64,000 nucleotides of DNA from Pedobacter roseus. Lineage in GTDB: Bacteria > Bacteroidota > Bacteroidia > Sphingobacteriales > Sphingobacteriaceae. The notes beneath the pieces are model-generated. The model was given only the letters and a program-made list of their open reading frames with translations. It made no database searches and was not told the DNA's origin. Positions within the stretch are counted from its first letter, which is position 1. Every line of letters begins with the position of its first letter. Made by a program: the position numbers and the translations under genes. The stretch covers positions 2,852,001 through 2,916,000 of the forward strand of contig NZ_CP060723.1 of NCBI RefSeq assembly GCF_014395225.1, written 5' to 3'. Below are positions 27,658-35,290 of the stretch, in pieces.

Positions 27658-30600
27658 TTAAAATTTAACATTCAGATTGATACCATAACTGCGTGTGCTT
27701 GGGTTAGATAAACTTTCTAAACCTTGACCGTTACCGGTGTTAAAGGCTACTTCCGGATCGATATCAACAGTATTCCGGTGAATAATCCACAGATTACGGC
27801 CAACAAGCGATACCGAAACGCCTTGTAAACTTAACGGACGGAGCCATTTTGCAGGTAAATTATAGCTTAATTTCACCTCACGGAGTTTAACATAAGACGC
27901 ATCGAAAATATTTGCTTCGTCTATATTTCTGAAGGTTTTGTAATACTGTTGGGCAGGCAATATCTTCTCATTACGTTTGCCATCAGCGGTTACGCCATCA
28001 AAAATAATCCCGTCATCATACACCGTAACGCCTGCAGGTGCAGATCCATTTACCCGCACAGTACCGTTTGCTTTATCGTTACCAGGATAATAATAGGAAA
28101 TTCCACCGTATTCAGCTGCCCTTCCCGGAAGTGTAGAAGCTAAAACGCCAGTATAAGTTCCTGTAGCATAAGTTCCGTTATAAATAGAGCCTCCAATGCT
28201 GGCATCAACCAATACGCCTAAGCTGATACCTTTATAGGTGAAGGTGTTGTAAACCCCACCGATCCAATCTGGCGTATATTTCCCCAATACCTGTTTAGTT
28301 GGGTTTGTAGCAGGTGCACCTGTGGCATTAACGATGATGTTTCCGTTACCATCCCTTAAAAATGCTGTCCCGAACAATGATCCATAAGGCTGACCAACCG
28401 TTGCAATTACCTGCGCCGAATTTGATGCCACCACATAATTGGTTAATAATTTTTCGGCATCCAACTCAATTACCCTACTCCTGTTTGCTGCGAAATTAAA
28501 ATCTACATCCCAGGTAAAAGCTTTTTTGATTGGCGTAATGCCCAATTGTGCTTCAATCCCTTTGTTATTGATTTTGCCGGCATTAAGCAATTTCGAGCTG
28601 AAACCTGTACTCTGACTTACATCAGCAGCTAAAATCTGGTTGTAACTATTCGTATTATATGCACTTAAATCGAAACGTAATCTTTTATTAAAGAAAACCG
28701 CTTCAAGCCCAAGTTCTGTAGAGGTGGTCGTTTCAGGCTTTAAGTTAGGATTCAGGTCGATAGAACCTGTTGTAAGCTGAGGATTACCATAAAACGGCGC
28801 ACTAAATACATAAGTGTTGATTAAACGGTAAGGATCTGCATCTTTACCCACTTTAGACCAACCGCCACGTATTTTTAAATAGTTAAGGGCTTCGCTTTTA
28901 ATATCGAATGCTTCCGTTGCTACAAAACTTCCGTTAAATGATGGGTAAAAATAAGACCTGTTCTGCGCAGGCAAGGTAGATGACCAATCGTTACGTGCCG
29001 TGATATTGGCGAAAAGATAATTTCTGAAACCGATCTGACCTGATGCATAAACACTATATGATTTTAAACGCGATAAATTATTGGATGAAACCAAGGGATC
29101 TCGTGAGTTTTTAAGGTTGTAAAGTCCTGCGATAGCCAGTTTAGGCGCACTTTGGTCGTTTTGCTCAATGTATTGCCTGCGGATATTACCACCACCCAAT
29201 AATTCTAAGCTAAAATCATCGTTTAACTGTTTGTTAAAATTTAACGTTGCATCGGTATTATTTTCGCTTACCGTAAAGGCACTTTCGGTATAAGATCCAA
29301 AAGGTGTTCCATTGGTGCCATAAGCGATTCTAACTTTACGCCTGTCGTTGTAATAATCTGTACCTGATCTGAAATTAAAATCAAGACCATCGATAATTTT
29401 ATAATTAAGGGCTAAACTTCCAATAATCCTGCTACGGTTTTGCGATACTGTATTTTCATAAGCAACCCAATATGGGTTACTATAGTAGCTGTTGTTCCAG
29501 TTAAACGTTTTTCCATTTTCATCCAAATAGTTTTTTAACTGGTTAATATCAACCTGACGACCAAACCAGGTAAACTGTAACATGGTACTGGTTGAGCGTG
29601 AACCACCTGTGCCTGGTAAATTATCAGAGTTAAGCTTACTATAATTCGCGTTAGCAGTTAAACTTAATTTCGGTGTAATTTTTAATGTAGTATTTAATAC
29701 AAATGAGTTTTTCCCCTGACCTGAGTTCGGTACAATTCCCACCTGTTTAAGGTTATTGTAAGAAATGCGATAATCATATTTTTCACCTGCATCGGCAATA
29801 GATACCCCATTGTTTAATGAATAACCTGTCTGGAAGAAATCGCGTACGTTATCCGGATGTGCGATAAACGGAACAGGTACCCCTTTGGAATAAAACTGCG
29901 GGATTAACCTGCCATCAAGTTTCGGTCCCCAGCTCTCATCTACCCCATCATTTAGTCCTTTGCCAGCACCATCTACATAGCTAAATTTGCCTTCCGATCC
30001 CTGACCGAAAGCATTTTGATATACCGGTAGCGTAAGCAATGTTTCTAAAACCGCGTTTGAATTGATGGCAATACCCAATCCTTTTTTCGATTTACCGGTT
30101 TTGGTTTTAATAAGGATAACCCCTGCTGCAGCCCTTGAGCCATACAATGCAGCCGCATTTGGACCTTTTAAAACACTCATCGATTCAATATCCTCCGGAT
30201 TGATATCTGAAATGGTATTGGCGTAATCCCTGGCACCAGCCGAATTCAACTGTGAGTTATCCACTGGAATCCCATCAACCACAAATAAAGGCTGGTTATT
30301 TCCTGCGATGGAAGTTTCTCCCCTGATCACCACACGTGATGAACCCATGCTTCCCTGGCTATTGGTAACCCTAACACCGGCAATTTTTCCGGCAAGGGCA
30401 TTTACCAGGTTGGATTCTTTAGCTTCGGCTATACGGTCTCCTTTCAATTCCTGAACGGCATAACCCAATGATTTTTTCTCCCTTGAAATTCCAAGGGCCG
30501 TTACCACCACTTCGTCAAGCGCATTATCGCTGGATTGAAGAACAACCGAAATCGGTCCGTTTTTACTGATCTGTACTTCCTGGGTTTTAAAACCGATGTA

Positions 30601-30822
30601 AGAAAATACCAATGTGCCCTTTTCTGGTGCATTGATTGAAAAAGCACCTCTACCATCAGTAATAGTGGTTTGCTTGGTTTCTTTTATAAAAATGGAAACA
30701 CCTGGAAGTGTTTCACCATCTGCCGACTTCACCGTTCCGGTGATGATGGCATTTTGAGCGAACAATTGCTGCGTAATAAAAAGCAGCAAAACAAACGCTA
30801 TTGATTTAAAATTTGTGAACAT
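27658..30822 (-). CDS. SusC/RagA-family TonB-linked transporter under SAM-riboswitch control
   Basis: 1054 residues from the ATG at 30820-30822 (MFTNFKSIAFVLLLF, signal peptide ending LFAQN). A start 19 codons further upstream is open but would put a second hydrophobic stretch before the signal peptide, so I reject it. Domains: carboxypeptidase-D regulatory-like (ITGTVKSADGETLPGVSI), DEVVVTALGISREKKSLGYAVQ linker, plug (VVIRGETSIAGNNQPLFVVDGIPVDN, DIESMSVLKGPNAAALYGSRAAAGVILIKTK) and barrel ending SYGINLNVKF. It forms an operon with the SusD-like gene. Its leader (30823-31277) contains a promoter, an S-box riboswitch and two terminators, which points to a role in methionine or sulfur acquisition. 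Confidence 0.96.
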   Translation of the reverse strand: MFTNFKSIAFVLLLFITQQLFAQNAIITGTVKSADGETLPGVSIFIKETKQTTITDGRGAFSINAPEKGTLVFSYIGFKTQEVQISKNGPISVVLQSSDNALDEVVVTALGISREKKSLGYAVQELKGDRIAEAKESNLVNALAGKIAGVRVTNSQGSMGSSRVVIRGETSIAGNNQPLFVVDGIPVDNSQLNSAGARDYANTISDINPEDIESMSVLKGPNAAALYGSRAAAGVILIKTKTGKSKKGLGIAINSNAVLETLLTLPVYQNAFGQGSEGKFSYVDGAGKGLNDGVDESWGPKLDGRLIPQFYSKGVPVPFIAHPDNVRDFFQTGYSLNNGVSIADAGEKYDYRISYNNLKQVGIVPNSGQGKNSFVLNTTLKITPKLSLTANANYSKLNSDNLPGTGGSRSTSTMLQFTWFGRQVDINQLKNYLDENGKTFNWNNSYYSNPYWVAYENTVSQNRSRIIGSLALNYKIIDGLDFNFRSGTDYYNDRRKVRIAYGTNGTPFGSYTESAFTVSENNTDATLNFNKQLNDDFSLELLGGGNIRRQYIEQNDQSAPKLAIAGLYNLKNSRDPLVSSNNLSRLKSYSVYASGQIGFRNYLFANITARNDWSSTLPAQNRSYFYPSFNGSFVATEAFDIKSEALNYLKIRGGWSKVGKDADPYRLINTYVFSAPFYGNPQLTTGSIDLNPNLKPETTTSTELGLEAVFFNKRLRFDLSAYNTNSYNQILAADVSQSTGFSSKLLNAGKINNKGIEAQLGITPIKKAFTWDVDFNFAANRSRVIELDAEKLLTNYVVASNSAQVIATVGQPYGSLFGTAFLRDGNGNIIVNATGAPATNPTKQVLGKYTPDWIGGVYNTFTYKGISLGVLVDASIGGSIYNGTYATGTYTGVLASTLPGRAAEYGGISYYYPGNDKANGTVRVNGSAPAGVTVYDDGIIFDGVTADGKRNEKILPAQQYYKTFRNIDEANIFDASYVKLREVKLSYNLPAKWLRPLSLQGVSVSLVGRNLWIIHRNTVDIDPEVAFNTGNGQGLESLSNPSTRSYGINLNVKF

Positions 30823-30926
30823 GTGTGTGTAATTAATGATTAGATTAAGGATAAAAATTTGGCAAAACGATTCCACCACAGCTAAATACCGCGTTTCATT
30901 AAAGAATAAGAAGGAATGGTTAGATC

Positions 30927-30961
30927 AAAAAAGCCTGTTAAAATAGCGCTACTTTAACAGG
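30927..30961 (-). terminator. Second leader terminator, overlapping the end of the leader ORF
   Basis: On the minus strand CCTGTTAAA (30953-30961) pairs with TTTAACAGG (30934-30942); the loop GTAGCGCTAT adds a G-T pair and TAGC/GCTA, giving a very stable hairpin followed by C and six T. The TAA stop of the 24-codon leader ORF (30954-30956) is inside the 5' arm, as in translation-coupled attenuators. It lies about 105 bases before the susC ATG. Confidence 0.85.
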
Positions 30962-31028
30962 GCGTGCGCATTCGGAAATATGCATTAGGGTTTGCATCAA
31001 TGGATTTTAACTCGTCTGTTTTTTTCAT
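30954..31028 (-). CDS. 24-residue leader peptide between the SAM riboswitch and susC
   Basis: ATG at 31026-31028, stop TAA at 30954-30956. The peptide begins MKKTDELKSID and ends NAYFRMRTPC. It is too short for the ORF listing but is placed with precision: it starts 52 bases after the riboswitch terminator T-run and its last two codons and stop form the 5' arm of a strong terminator. A ribosome stalled near the end would block that hairpin and allow susC transcription. Alternatively it is a small functional protein ended by its own terminator. I do not recognise a family; the Met/Cys-containing C-terminus is suggestive only. Confidence 0.5.
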   Translation of the reverse strand: MKKTDELKSIDANPNAYFRMRTPC

Positions 31029-31079
31029 TTCAATGATTTTCTATAAAACATTTTTACTGATCAGGAACGCATTGGAGGC

Positions 31080-31112
31080 AAAAAAAAAGCACCCCTTTAA
31101 ATCAGAAGTGCT
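31080..31112 (-). terminator. Expression-platform terminator of the SAM riboswitch
   Basis: On the minus strand AGCACTTCT pairs with AGGGGTGCT (two G-T pairs) across a 7-base loop and is followed by nine T (31080-31088). Its place directly after the S-box aptamer is that of the terminator arm in a SAM-ON-termination switch. Confidence 0.85.
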
Positions 31113-31144
31113 CCATATATTTTGATAAGGATAACGCAAACAAC

Positions 31145-31252
31145 TGACTTAACTACCCCGGATTCATCTGGGATGGAATTAGCACCATTTCTATTTAATA
31201 GATGGTTGCTAAGGCTTCACAGGGCCATTCCCTCCGCCTTTCTTGATAAGTA
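31145..31252 (-). promoter_or_regulatory. SAM-I (S-box) riboswitch aptamer
   Basis: Reading the minus strand from 31250: CTTATCAAGAAAGGCGGAGG, then GAATGGCCCTGTGAAGCCTT, AGCAACC, and later GGTGCTAATTCCATCCC. These are the conserved S-box blocks: the 5' P1/kink-turn region, GGAGGGA..GGCCC..GA.GCC..GCAACC and GGTGCTAATTCC. The P1 3' strand is weak in this sequence (ACTTA pairs with TAAGT near 31148-31153), so the 3' border is approximate. The family binds S-adenosylmethionine and in this context stops transcription at the terminator 31080-31112 when SAM is plentiful. Confidence 0.92.
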
Positions 31253-31269
31253 TTTTAAAATAACTGGGG

Positions 31270-31277
31270 CAAAGGTA
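31270..31277 (-). promoter_or_regulatory. -7 promoter box of the riboswitch-susCD transcript
   Basis: TACCTTTG on the minus strand fits the Bacteroidota -7 consensus TAnnTTTG exactly. A start about 5-8 bases downstream would begin the transcript just ahead of the S-box. No clear TTTG -33 element is seen at the usual distance. Confidence 0.6.
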
Positions 31278-31349
31278 TAATTAATTCCATTTATCCTATA
31301 GTTTTTATAGAATTTTATTCAAATATTTTTTCTTTGGCTATTTCGTCCG

Positions 31350-31357
31350 TATATTTG
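31350..31357 (+). promoter_or_regulatory. -7 promoter box of the thioredoxin-like gene
   Basis: TATATTTG matches TAnnTTTG and lies 32 bases before the ATG at 31390. The predicted transcription start falls within the palindrome that follows directly. Confidence 0.55.
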
Positions 31358-31374
31358 TCGACTAATTTAGTCGA
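31358..31374. promoter_or_regulatory. Operator-like palindrome overlapping a transcription start
   Basis: TCGACTAA-T-TTAGTCGA is a perfect 8-bp inverted repeat with one central base, starting directly after the -7 box and ending 15 bases before the ATG. Its size and place suit a dimeric repressor; no regulator gene is adjacent. The word agtcgattaa also belongs to a dispersed low-complexity repeat family, so chance or repeat origin is possible. Confidence 0.45.
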
Positions 31375-31389
31375 TTAACACACGTCCCG

Positions 31390-32664
31390 ATGAACATAAA
31401 ATCCCTATTAACCGCCGCACTGGCCATATCAACCTCCTTAACCTTTGCACAACAACAGGCTGTATTGGCCAACAACGGGCAGGGAAAGGCTAAAGAAAAA
31501 ACGACTAAGGCCTTCGTCGCACTGGGCATTTGGCGTGGAGTTGCCAAAGTAAAAGAAGGACTCAATATTCCTTTTAACTTCGAAATCAAAGAAAAAAACG
31601 GACAACAAAAACTCTATTTCCGCAATGCGGAAGAAAGATTTGAGGGTGGTTTGGTAAAACAGACGGCTGATTCTTTATTTGTAAAACTTGATCAGTTTGA
31701 TAATGAACTTGCCTTTGCCCTTGTAGATGCCGATCATTTAAACGGCACATTAAGAAAACAGGATAAAGCAGGCAAACCTTTAACCATTGTAGCTGAACGT
31801 AAAAATTACCGTTTCGAAACACTTAATAAGCCTGCTACGGCAGATTATTCTGGCAGTTATGATGTCGTTTTTAAATCGCCTAATGGTAAAGATGAAAAAA
31901 CAGTGGGTTTATTTAAACAGACCGGAAATAAACTTACCGGCACTTTTTTGCGTGTAACCGGCGATTCTCGTTATCTTGAAGGCGTGGTAGAAGGCAACGA
32001 ATTCCAGCTTTCGAGTTTCATCGGCTCCTCTCCTGCTTATTACAAAGGTACCTTTCAGCCAGACGGTACTTTAAGTGGTGAAATTTTGGGTGCAAGGGGA
32101 AGTCAGGCTTTTACCGGAACCAAAAACAAAGATGCAGCCCTTCCCGACCCTTATAAGCTTACCTATCTTAAATCAGGATACAAAACCCTCGATTTCAGTT
32201 TTCCTGATGTAAATGGTAAAAAGATTTCGTTGAAAGATGAGAAATACAAAAACAAGGTAGTGATTTTAACCATTACCGGAAGCTGGTGCCCTAACTGCGT
32301 AGATGAAGCTACTTTTATTGCTCCATGGTATAAAGCCAATAAAAAACGTGGTGTAGAAATTATTGCTTTACATTACGAACGCTCAACTGAGCCCGAATAT
32401 GCAAAAAAAGTAATGACCCGTTTCCGCGAGCGTTTTGGTATTGAATACGATCAGGTGCTTGCCGGCACAGCCGATAAACAGGTTGTTTCTGAATCGTTAC
32501 CTGCACTTGATTCGTTTTTATCTTTCCCAACCACCATAATCATCGATAAACAGGGCAATGTAGCACAGATCCACACGGGTTTTAATGGTCCTGCAACAGG
32601 AAAGTTTTACGATGAATTTGTAAAGGAATTTAATACCGAGATTGATACGTTGTTGAAGAAATAG
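31390..32664 (+). CDS. Exported TlpA/AhpC-TSA-family thioredoxin-like protein
   Basis: 424 residues with signal peptide (AISTSLTFAQQQ). Residues about 40-260 form a Bacteroidota N-terminal beta-rich domain; the C-terminal thioredoxin fold (about 270-420) starts LDFSFPDVNGKKISLKDEKYKNKVVILTITGSWCPNC with the active-site pair Cys300/Cys303 and a cis-Pro region FLSFPTTIIIDKQGNVAQIHTGFNG. Such proteins act as periplasmic thiol-disulfide reductases or in cytochrome/peptide maturation. It is divergent from the SAM-riboswitch operon; a link to sulfur metabolism is possible but not shown. Confidence 0.9.
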   Translation: MNIKSLLTAALAISTSLTFAQQQAVLANNGQGKAKEKTTKAFVALGIWRGVAKVKEGLNIPFNFEIKEKNGQQKLYFRNAEERFEGGLVKQTADSLFVKLDQFDNELAFALVDADHLNGTLRKQDKAGKPLTIVAERKNYRFETLNKPATADYSGSYDVVFKSPNGKDEKTVGLFKQTGNKLTGTFLRVTGDSRYLEGVVEGNEFQLSSFIGSSPAYYKGTFQPDGTLSGEILGARGSQAFTGTKNKDAALPDPYKLTYLKSGYKTLDFSFPDVNGKKISLKDEKYKNKVVILTITGSWCPNCVDEATFIAPWYKANKKRGVEIIALHYERSTEPEYAKKVMTRFRERFGIEYDQVLAGTADKQVVSESLPALDSFLSFPTTIIIDKQGNVAQIHTGFNGPATGKFYDEFVKEFNTEIDTLLKK

Positions 32665-33204
32665 TAATTGGAAGGCGTTGAAGATACCTTGAAAGCCTAT
32701 TTCATTAAGATTCCCGCCTTCGCCTATCGTGTGGACACAATTATTTATAATATTCTTCTACCGCTCTATGCCACGGCGGCATGGTACTTTGGGGCGCCAA
32801 AGTACCCAAAGCGCTTTGTCAATCCGGCAATGTGGCTTCTCACCATCTCACGCTCATCAAAAAAACAGCGGCACTTTGTTTAATCAGCAGTATAATAGGT
32901 TTTCATTTGTCTGATTGAGCCCTTCGGGGTTTGCTCGTTTATGCTCAATGAAAGTTTGAGTGATATTTTCACAAAACCACTGCGTTTCAGGTTTGGTAGT
33001 GCCAGTTTCCTATTGTGCAACTGTTTTTTTGATCCTTCCGCCACTTGGGATTGACGGAGTTCTTCGGTTAGGGCTGTGTTATTTCAAAGCAAGTTAGCAT
33101 AACGCCACAAAAAATTTAAAAAAGATGTGTACACTCGATAGGCCTGGGCGGGAATGACGACTACCCTGGATGGATTTACGCTATTAAACAAAATCATCAA
33201 TAAA
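32665..33204. repeat. Convergent intergenic region with an extragenic palindrome
   Basis: The perfect inverted repeat GGTACTTTGG (32783-32792) / CCAAAGTACC (32797-32806) is embedded in a longer GC-richer stretch of the kind that recurs between genes in this group. The end (cgggaatgacgac near 33150) belongs to the dispersed ...cgggaatgacg family. Short open frames at 32668-32914 cover the palindrome and are not credible genes. Confidence 0.6.
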
Positions 33205-33696
33205 TTAAACATTCCTGCTCAATATAGCCGCATAAGCTACCAGCACAATACAGATAAATGAGGCGATGGTCCTGATACGGTGAAACAGGTTCCAGTTGGG
33301 TTCGAATTTATTGCGCAGTGTGGTTAATCCCTGGGCATCCAACTTGCTTAAGTCTGTGCCATCCAGCAAATTATTAAGTGGAACATTTCCAACCACGGTT
33401 ACCAAAAAAACACCTCCAAAATATAGCAATGCAGCTGCGAGAAGTAAATAAAACACATTCCCTTGATCTTTAAAAAACCAAGCGCTTACCGGCAATAAGA
33501 TCAGCGTTCCCATAAAAGAAACAAAAAATAACGGGTTTAAAATAGCCCTGTTGATAGATTGCATAGCCTGAAGAAAAGAAAGATCACAAAGGCGTGTAAG
33601 TCCGGGCAAAACGGAACAGGAATAAGCATAAAACAGTCCGCCAATAAGTGCTGTCGACACTGTACTGAGCAAAAGAACAATATTTTTAAATGTCAT
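33205..33696 (-). CDS. DUF1772 family integral membrane protein
   Basis: 163 residues with four membrane segments (about 5-27, 55-75, 80-100, 140-158). LSTVSTALIGGLFYAYSCSVLPGL at the start, FVTVVGNVPLNN-type VTVVGNVPLNNLLD in the middle and W..FHRIRTIASF near the end are hallmarks of DUF1772 (anthrone-oxygenase-like). The enzymatic role of bacterial members is unknown. It stands alone, convergent with the thioredoxin-like gene. Confidence 0.88.
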   Translation of the reverse strand: MTFKNIVLLLSTVSTALIGGLFYAYSCSVLPGLTRLCDLSFLQAMQSINRAILNPLFFVSFMGTLILLPVSAWFFKDQGNVFYLLLAAALLYFGGVFLVTVVGNVPLNNLLDGTDLSKLDAQGLTTLRNKFEPNWNLFHRIRTIASFICIVLVAYAAILSRNV

Positions 33697-33798
33697 AATT
33701 TGCTATTTAGATGATCCGTAGTGATAACGAATTTATGAAAATCATCAGGTATCATCAAGCTTAATACACGGAGTTGATGCAAAAAAATCCGGAAAATA

Positions 33799-33833
33799 TC
33801 CTATCTAAAATGAGAGCGTCATTTTAGATAGGA
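33799..33833. promoter_or_regulatory. Perfect 15-bp inverted repeat without U-tract
   Basis: TCCTATCTAAAATGA (33799-33813), loop GAGCG, TCATTTTAGATAGGA (33819-33833). It lies about 100 bases upstream of the DUF1772 gene and about 495 upstream of the LytTR gene. No T-run follows on either strand, so it is not a classical terminator; an RNA structure or an operator are alternatives. Confidence 0.75.
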
Positions 33834-34274
33834 AAGAGATTTAATTTAAATATAGATTTGATAGGTAGATGTAGATATGAGCGTGTTTATTAATTTTCTC
33901 AATAAAGGCCATTAAGAACATTAATAGTCCTTTATTTAACCTCAAACGAATATCGCACTTAGATATCTATTTAAGAACAAGGTTACACAGATCGGCGCAT
34001 TTTCGTTATAAATGGTTAAAATTCCGGGTTAATTACCTTTCAGCCCAATTCAATAATTGTTAATGGAGAATTAAAACACCTCTATTAAGTACCTGAACGC
34101 AGTTTTTTAGCTGATAATGGCTTTTTATAATCATCTTTTAACTATTGATTATTAGCACAAACTATTTTTGCTTAATATTATTTAATCATTCCTGTATGTT
34201 TCATAATACACATTTTTACATTAATTTAGCCAAGAAAATGAAAACCCGATACAAATGCGTATAAACTGTTCTGT

Positions 34275-34305
34275 TTTCGTTACGAAAAGGTGTAATTTCG
34301 TTATG
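34275..34305 (+). promoter_or_regulatory. Direct repeat with LytTR-type spacing upstream of the LytTR regulator
   Basis: TTTCGTTACG (34275-34284) and TTTCGTTATG (34296-34305) are 21 bases apart, and their 9-base cores leave a 12-base spacer. LytTR domains bind two 9-base direct repeats with 12-13 base spacing and a central GTT, as here. The site ends 22 bases before the regulator ATG, so autoregulation is likely. A third TTTCGTTATA is at 34001. TAATTTCG (34293-34300) inside the repeat is also a one-mismatch -7 box, so part of the pattern may be promoter. Confidence 0.55.
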
Positions 34306-34327
34306 TATGCAAAAGAAAGATTAGGAG

Positions 34328-35053
34328 ATGATTAAGTGTATAGCCATAGATGACCAGCAGAGTTCGATAACAGGACTGGAAAAATACATTGAAGATACGC
34401 CGAATATGAGGTTGGTGGCGAGCTATACAGATCCGTTAACGGCCTTAATGGAACTTAAAAAGATAGATACGGTTGATGTTATTTTTATGGATGTGCAAAT
34501 GCCACAGATTTCTGGTTTGGAACTTGCAAAAGCTGTACGTTCAAAGACAAGGAAACTCATATTTACTACATCACATCAGGAATATGCATTTGAGGCATTT
34601 GAGGCTGATGCTGATGCCTACTTATTAAAACCTTATGGTTATGCAAAATTTGCACTTACCCTAAACCGCCTTTTTGGAGAGGAGCTGGAAAGTGGAGATG
34701 ATGAGACCTATTTCTTGGTCAAAAATAAATCGGAAGAACATAAAGCTGTACTGGTACGTTATGCAGATATTATTGCTTTTGAAAGCTTTCACAATTACAT
34801 TAAAATACATACAAAAGACAAGGTGATTATTGCCTACCTGAGTTTAAAGGATGTAAAAGAGCAGTTAAGCATTAAAAAAGGTTTTATACAGTTACACAGG
34901 GCCTATATTATTGCGATTGAACATATCCTGCATATTGATGGAACGAGAATTACACTTTCTAACCAGACGAGTTTTACGGTTGGCGATATTTATAATAACG
35001 ATTTCCGTGAATTTATTACGGATAAACTGATTATCAGCAGCCGCAAAAAATAA
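34328..35053 (+). CDS. LytTR-family response regulator
   Basis: 241 residues. Receiver domain (1-115) with acidic pair DD near residue 8-9, phospho-acceptor Asp55 in VIFMDVQMP, Thr/Ser switch FTTSHQ and LLKPYG (Lys near 100). LytTR DNA-binding domain (about 135-237) with AVLVRYADIIAFESFHNYIKIHT, SLKDVKEQL, GFIQLHRAYIIAIEHI and DGTRITLSNQTSFTVGDIY. It binds direct repeats and activates or represses target genes. The LytS-type kinase gene 237 bases downstream is the clear partner; a peptide gene lies between them on the other strand. Confidence 0.96.
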   Translation: MIKCIAIDDQQSSITGLEKYIEDTPNMRLVASYTDPLTALMELKKIDTVDVIFMDVQMPQISGLELAKAVRSKTRKLIFTTSHQEYAFEAFEADADAYLLKPYGYAKFALTLNRLFGEELESGDDETYFLVKNKSEEHKAVLVRYADIIAFESFHNYIKIHTKDKVIIAYLSLKDVKEQLSIKKGFIQLHRAYIIAIEHILHIDGTRITLSNQTSFTVGDIYNNDFREFITDKLIISSRKK

Positions 35054-35072
35054 TGGCTGCTGATCACAACAT

Positions 35073-35216
35073 TTAATGAGGTGCAAAACCTGTAGTTCCG
35101 AGGGTAAGTGTAGTAGTCGTAGGATCAGAAGTGTTAGAAAAGTGTAGTTTTGTATTTTTAAAGTTATTATTTTTAAATACGAACAAGGTCCTTTTGTTTA
35201 ATTTGATGGTTTTCAT
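35073..35216 (-). CDS. Thr-rich 47-residue peptide between the LytTR regulator and its kinase; candidate RiPP precursor or signal peptide
   Basis: ATG at 35214-35216, TAA at 35073-35075, opposite strand to both neighbours. The start MKTIKLNKRTLFVF is basic with a KLxKxT pattern like leader regions of Bacteroidota ribosomally made peptide precursors (class I lanthipeptide-like leaders). After an Asn/Lys/Phe stretch comes an S/T-rich C-terminus with SDPTTTTLTLGTTG and end FAPH. There is no Cys, so lanthionine rings cannot form within it, and no modification enzyme or transporter is visible nearby. The A-rich start context (gaaaaacaaaaagtATG) is good. A peptide sensed by the adjacent kinase is an attractive inference; a chance ORF cannot be excluded. 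Confidence 0.55.
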   Translation of the reverse strand: MKTIKLNKRTLFVFKNNNFKNTKLHFSNTSDPTTTTLTLGTTGFAPH

Positions 35217-35290
35217 ACTTTTTGTTTTTCTGAAAACTACCTGCAAAATGGCCCTGTAACTTTATTTATTATATATATGGTAAGATTATC

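Larger units (their letters stand above)
33697..34327. other. Divergent intergenic region ahead of the LytTR regulator gene
   Basis: 631 bases, AT-rich. It contains the 15-bp perfect hairpin at 33799-33833, three copies of TTTCGTTA (34001, 34275, 34296) and TATTTTTG at 34163-34170, which matches the -7 consensus. No credible ORF was found. The length and motif content suggest a regulated promoter region. Confidence 0.5.

Noticed and set aside
30823..30879. Upstream start extending the second susC by 19 residues
   Set aside because: The added residues precede a complete signal peptide starting at the internal Met, so the ATG at 30820-30822 is the better start.
32668..32914. Two overlapping small frames of 61-71 codons
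   Set aside because: They run across an extragenic palindrome in a convergent gap and lack a credible start context.
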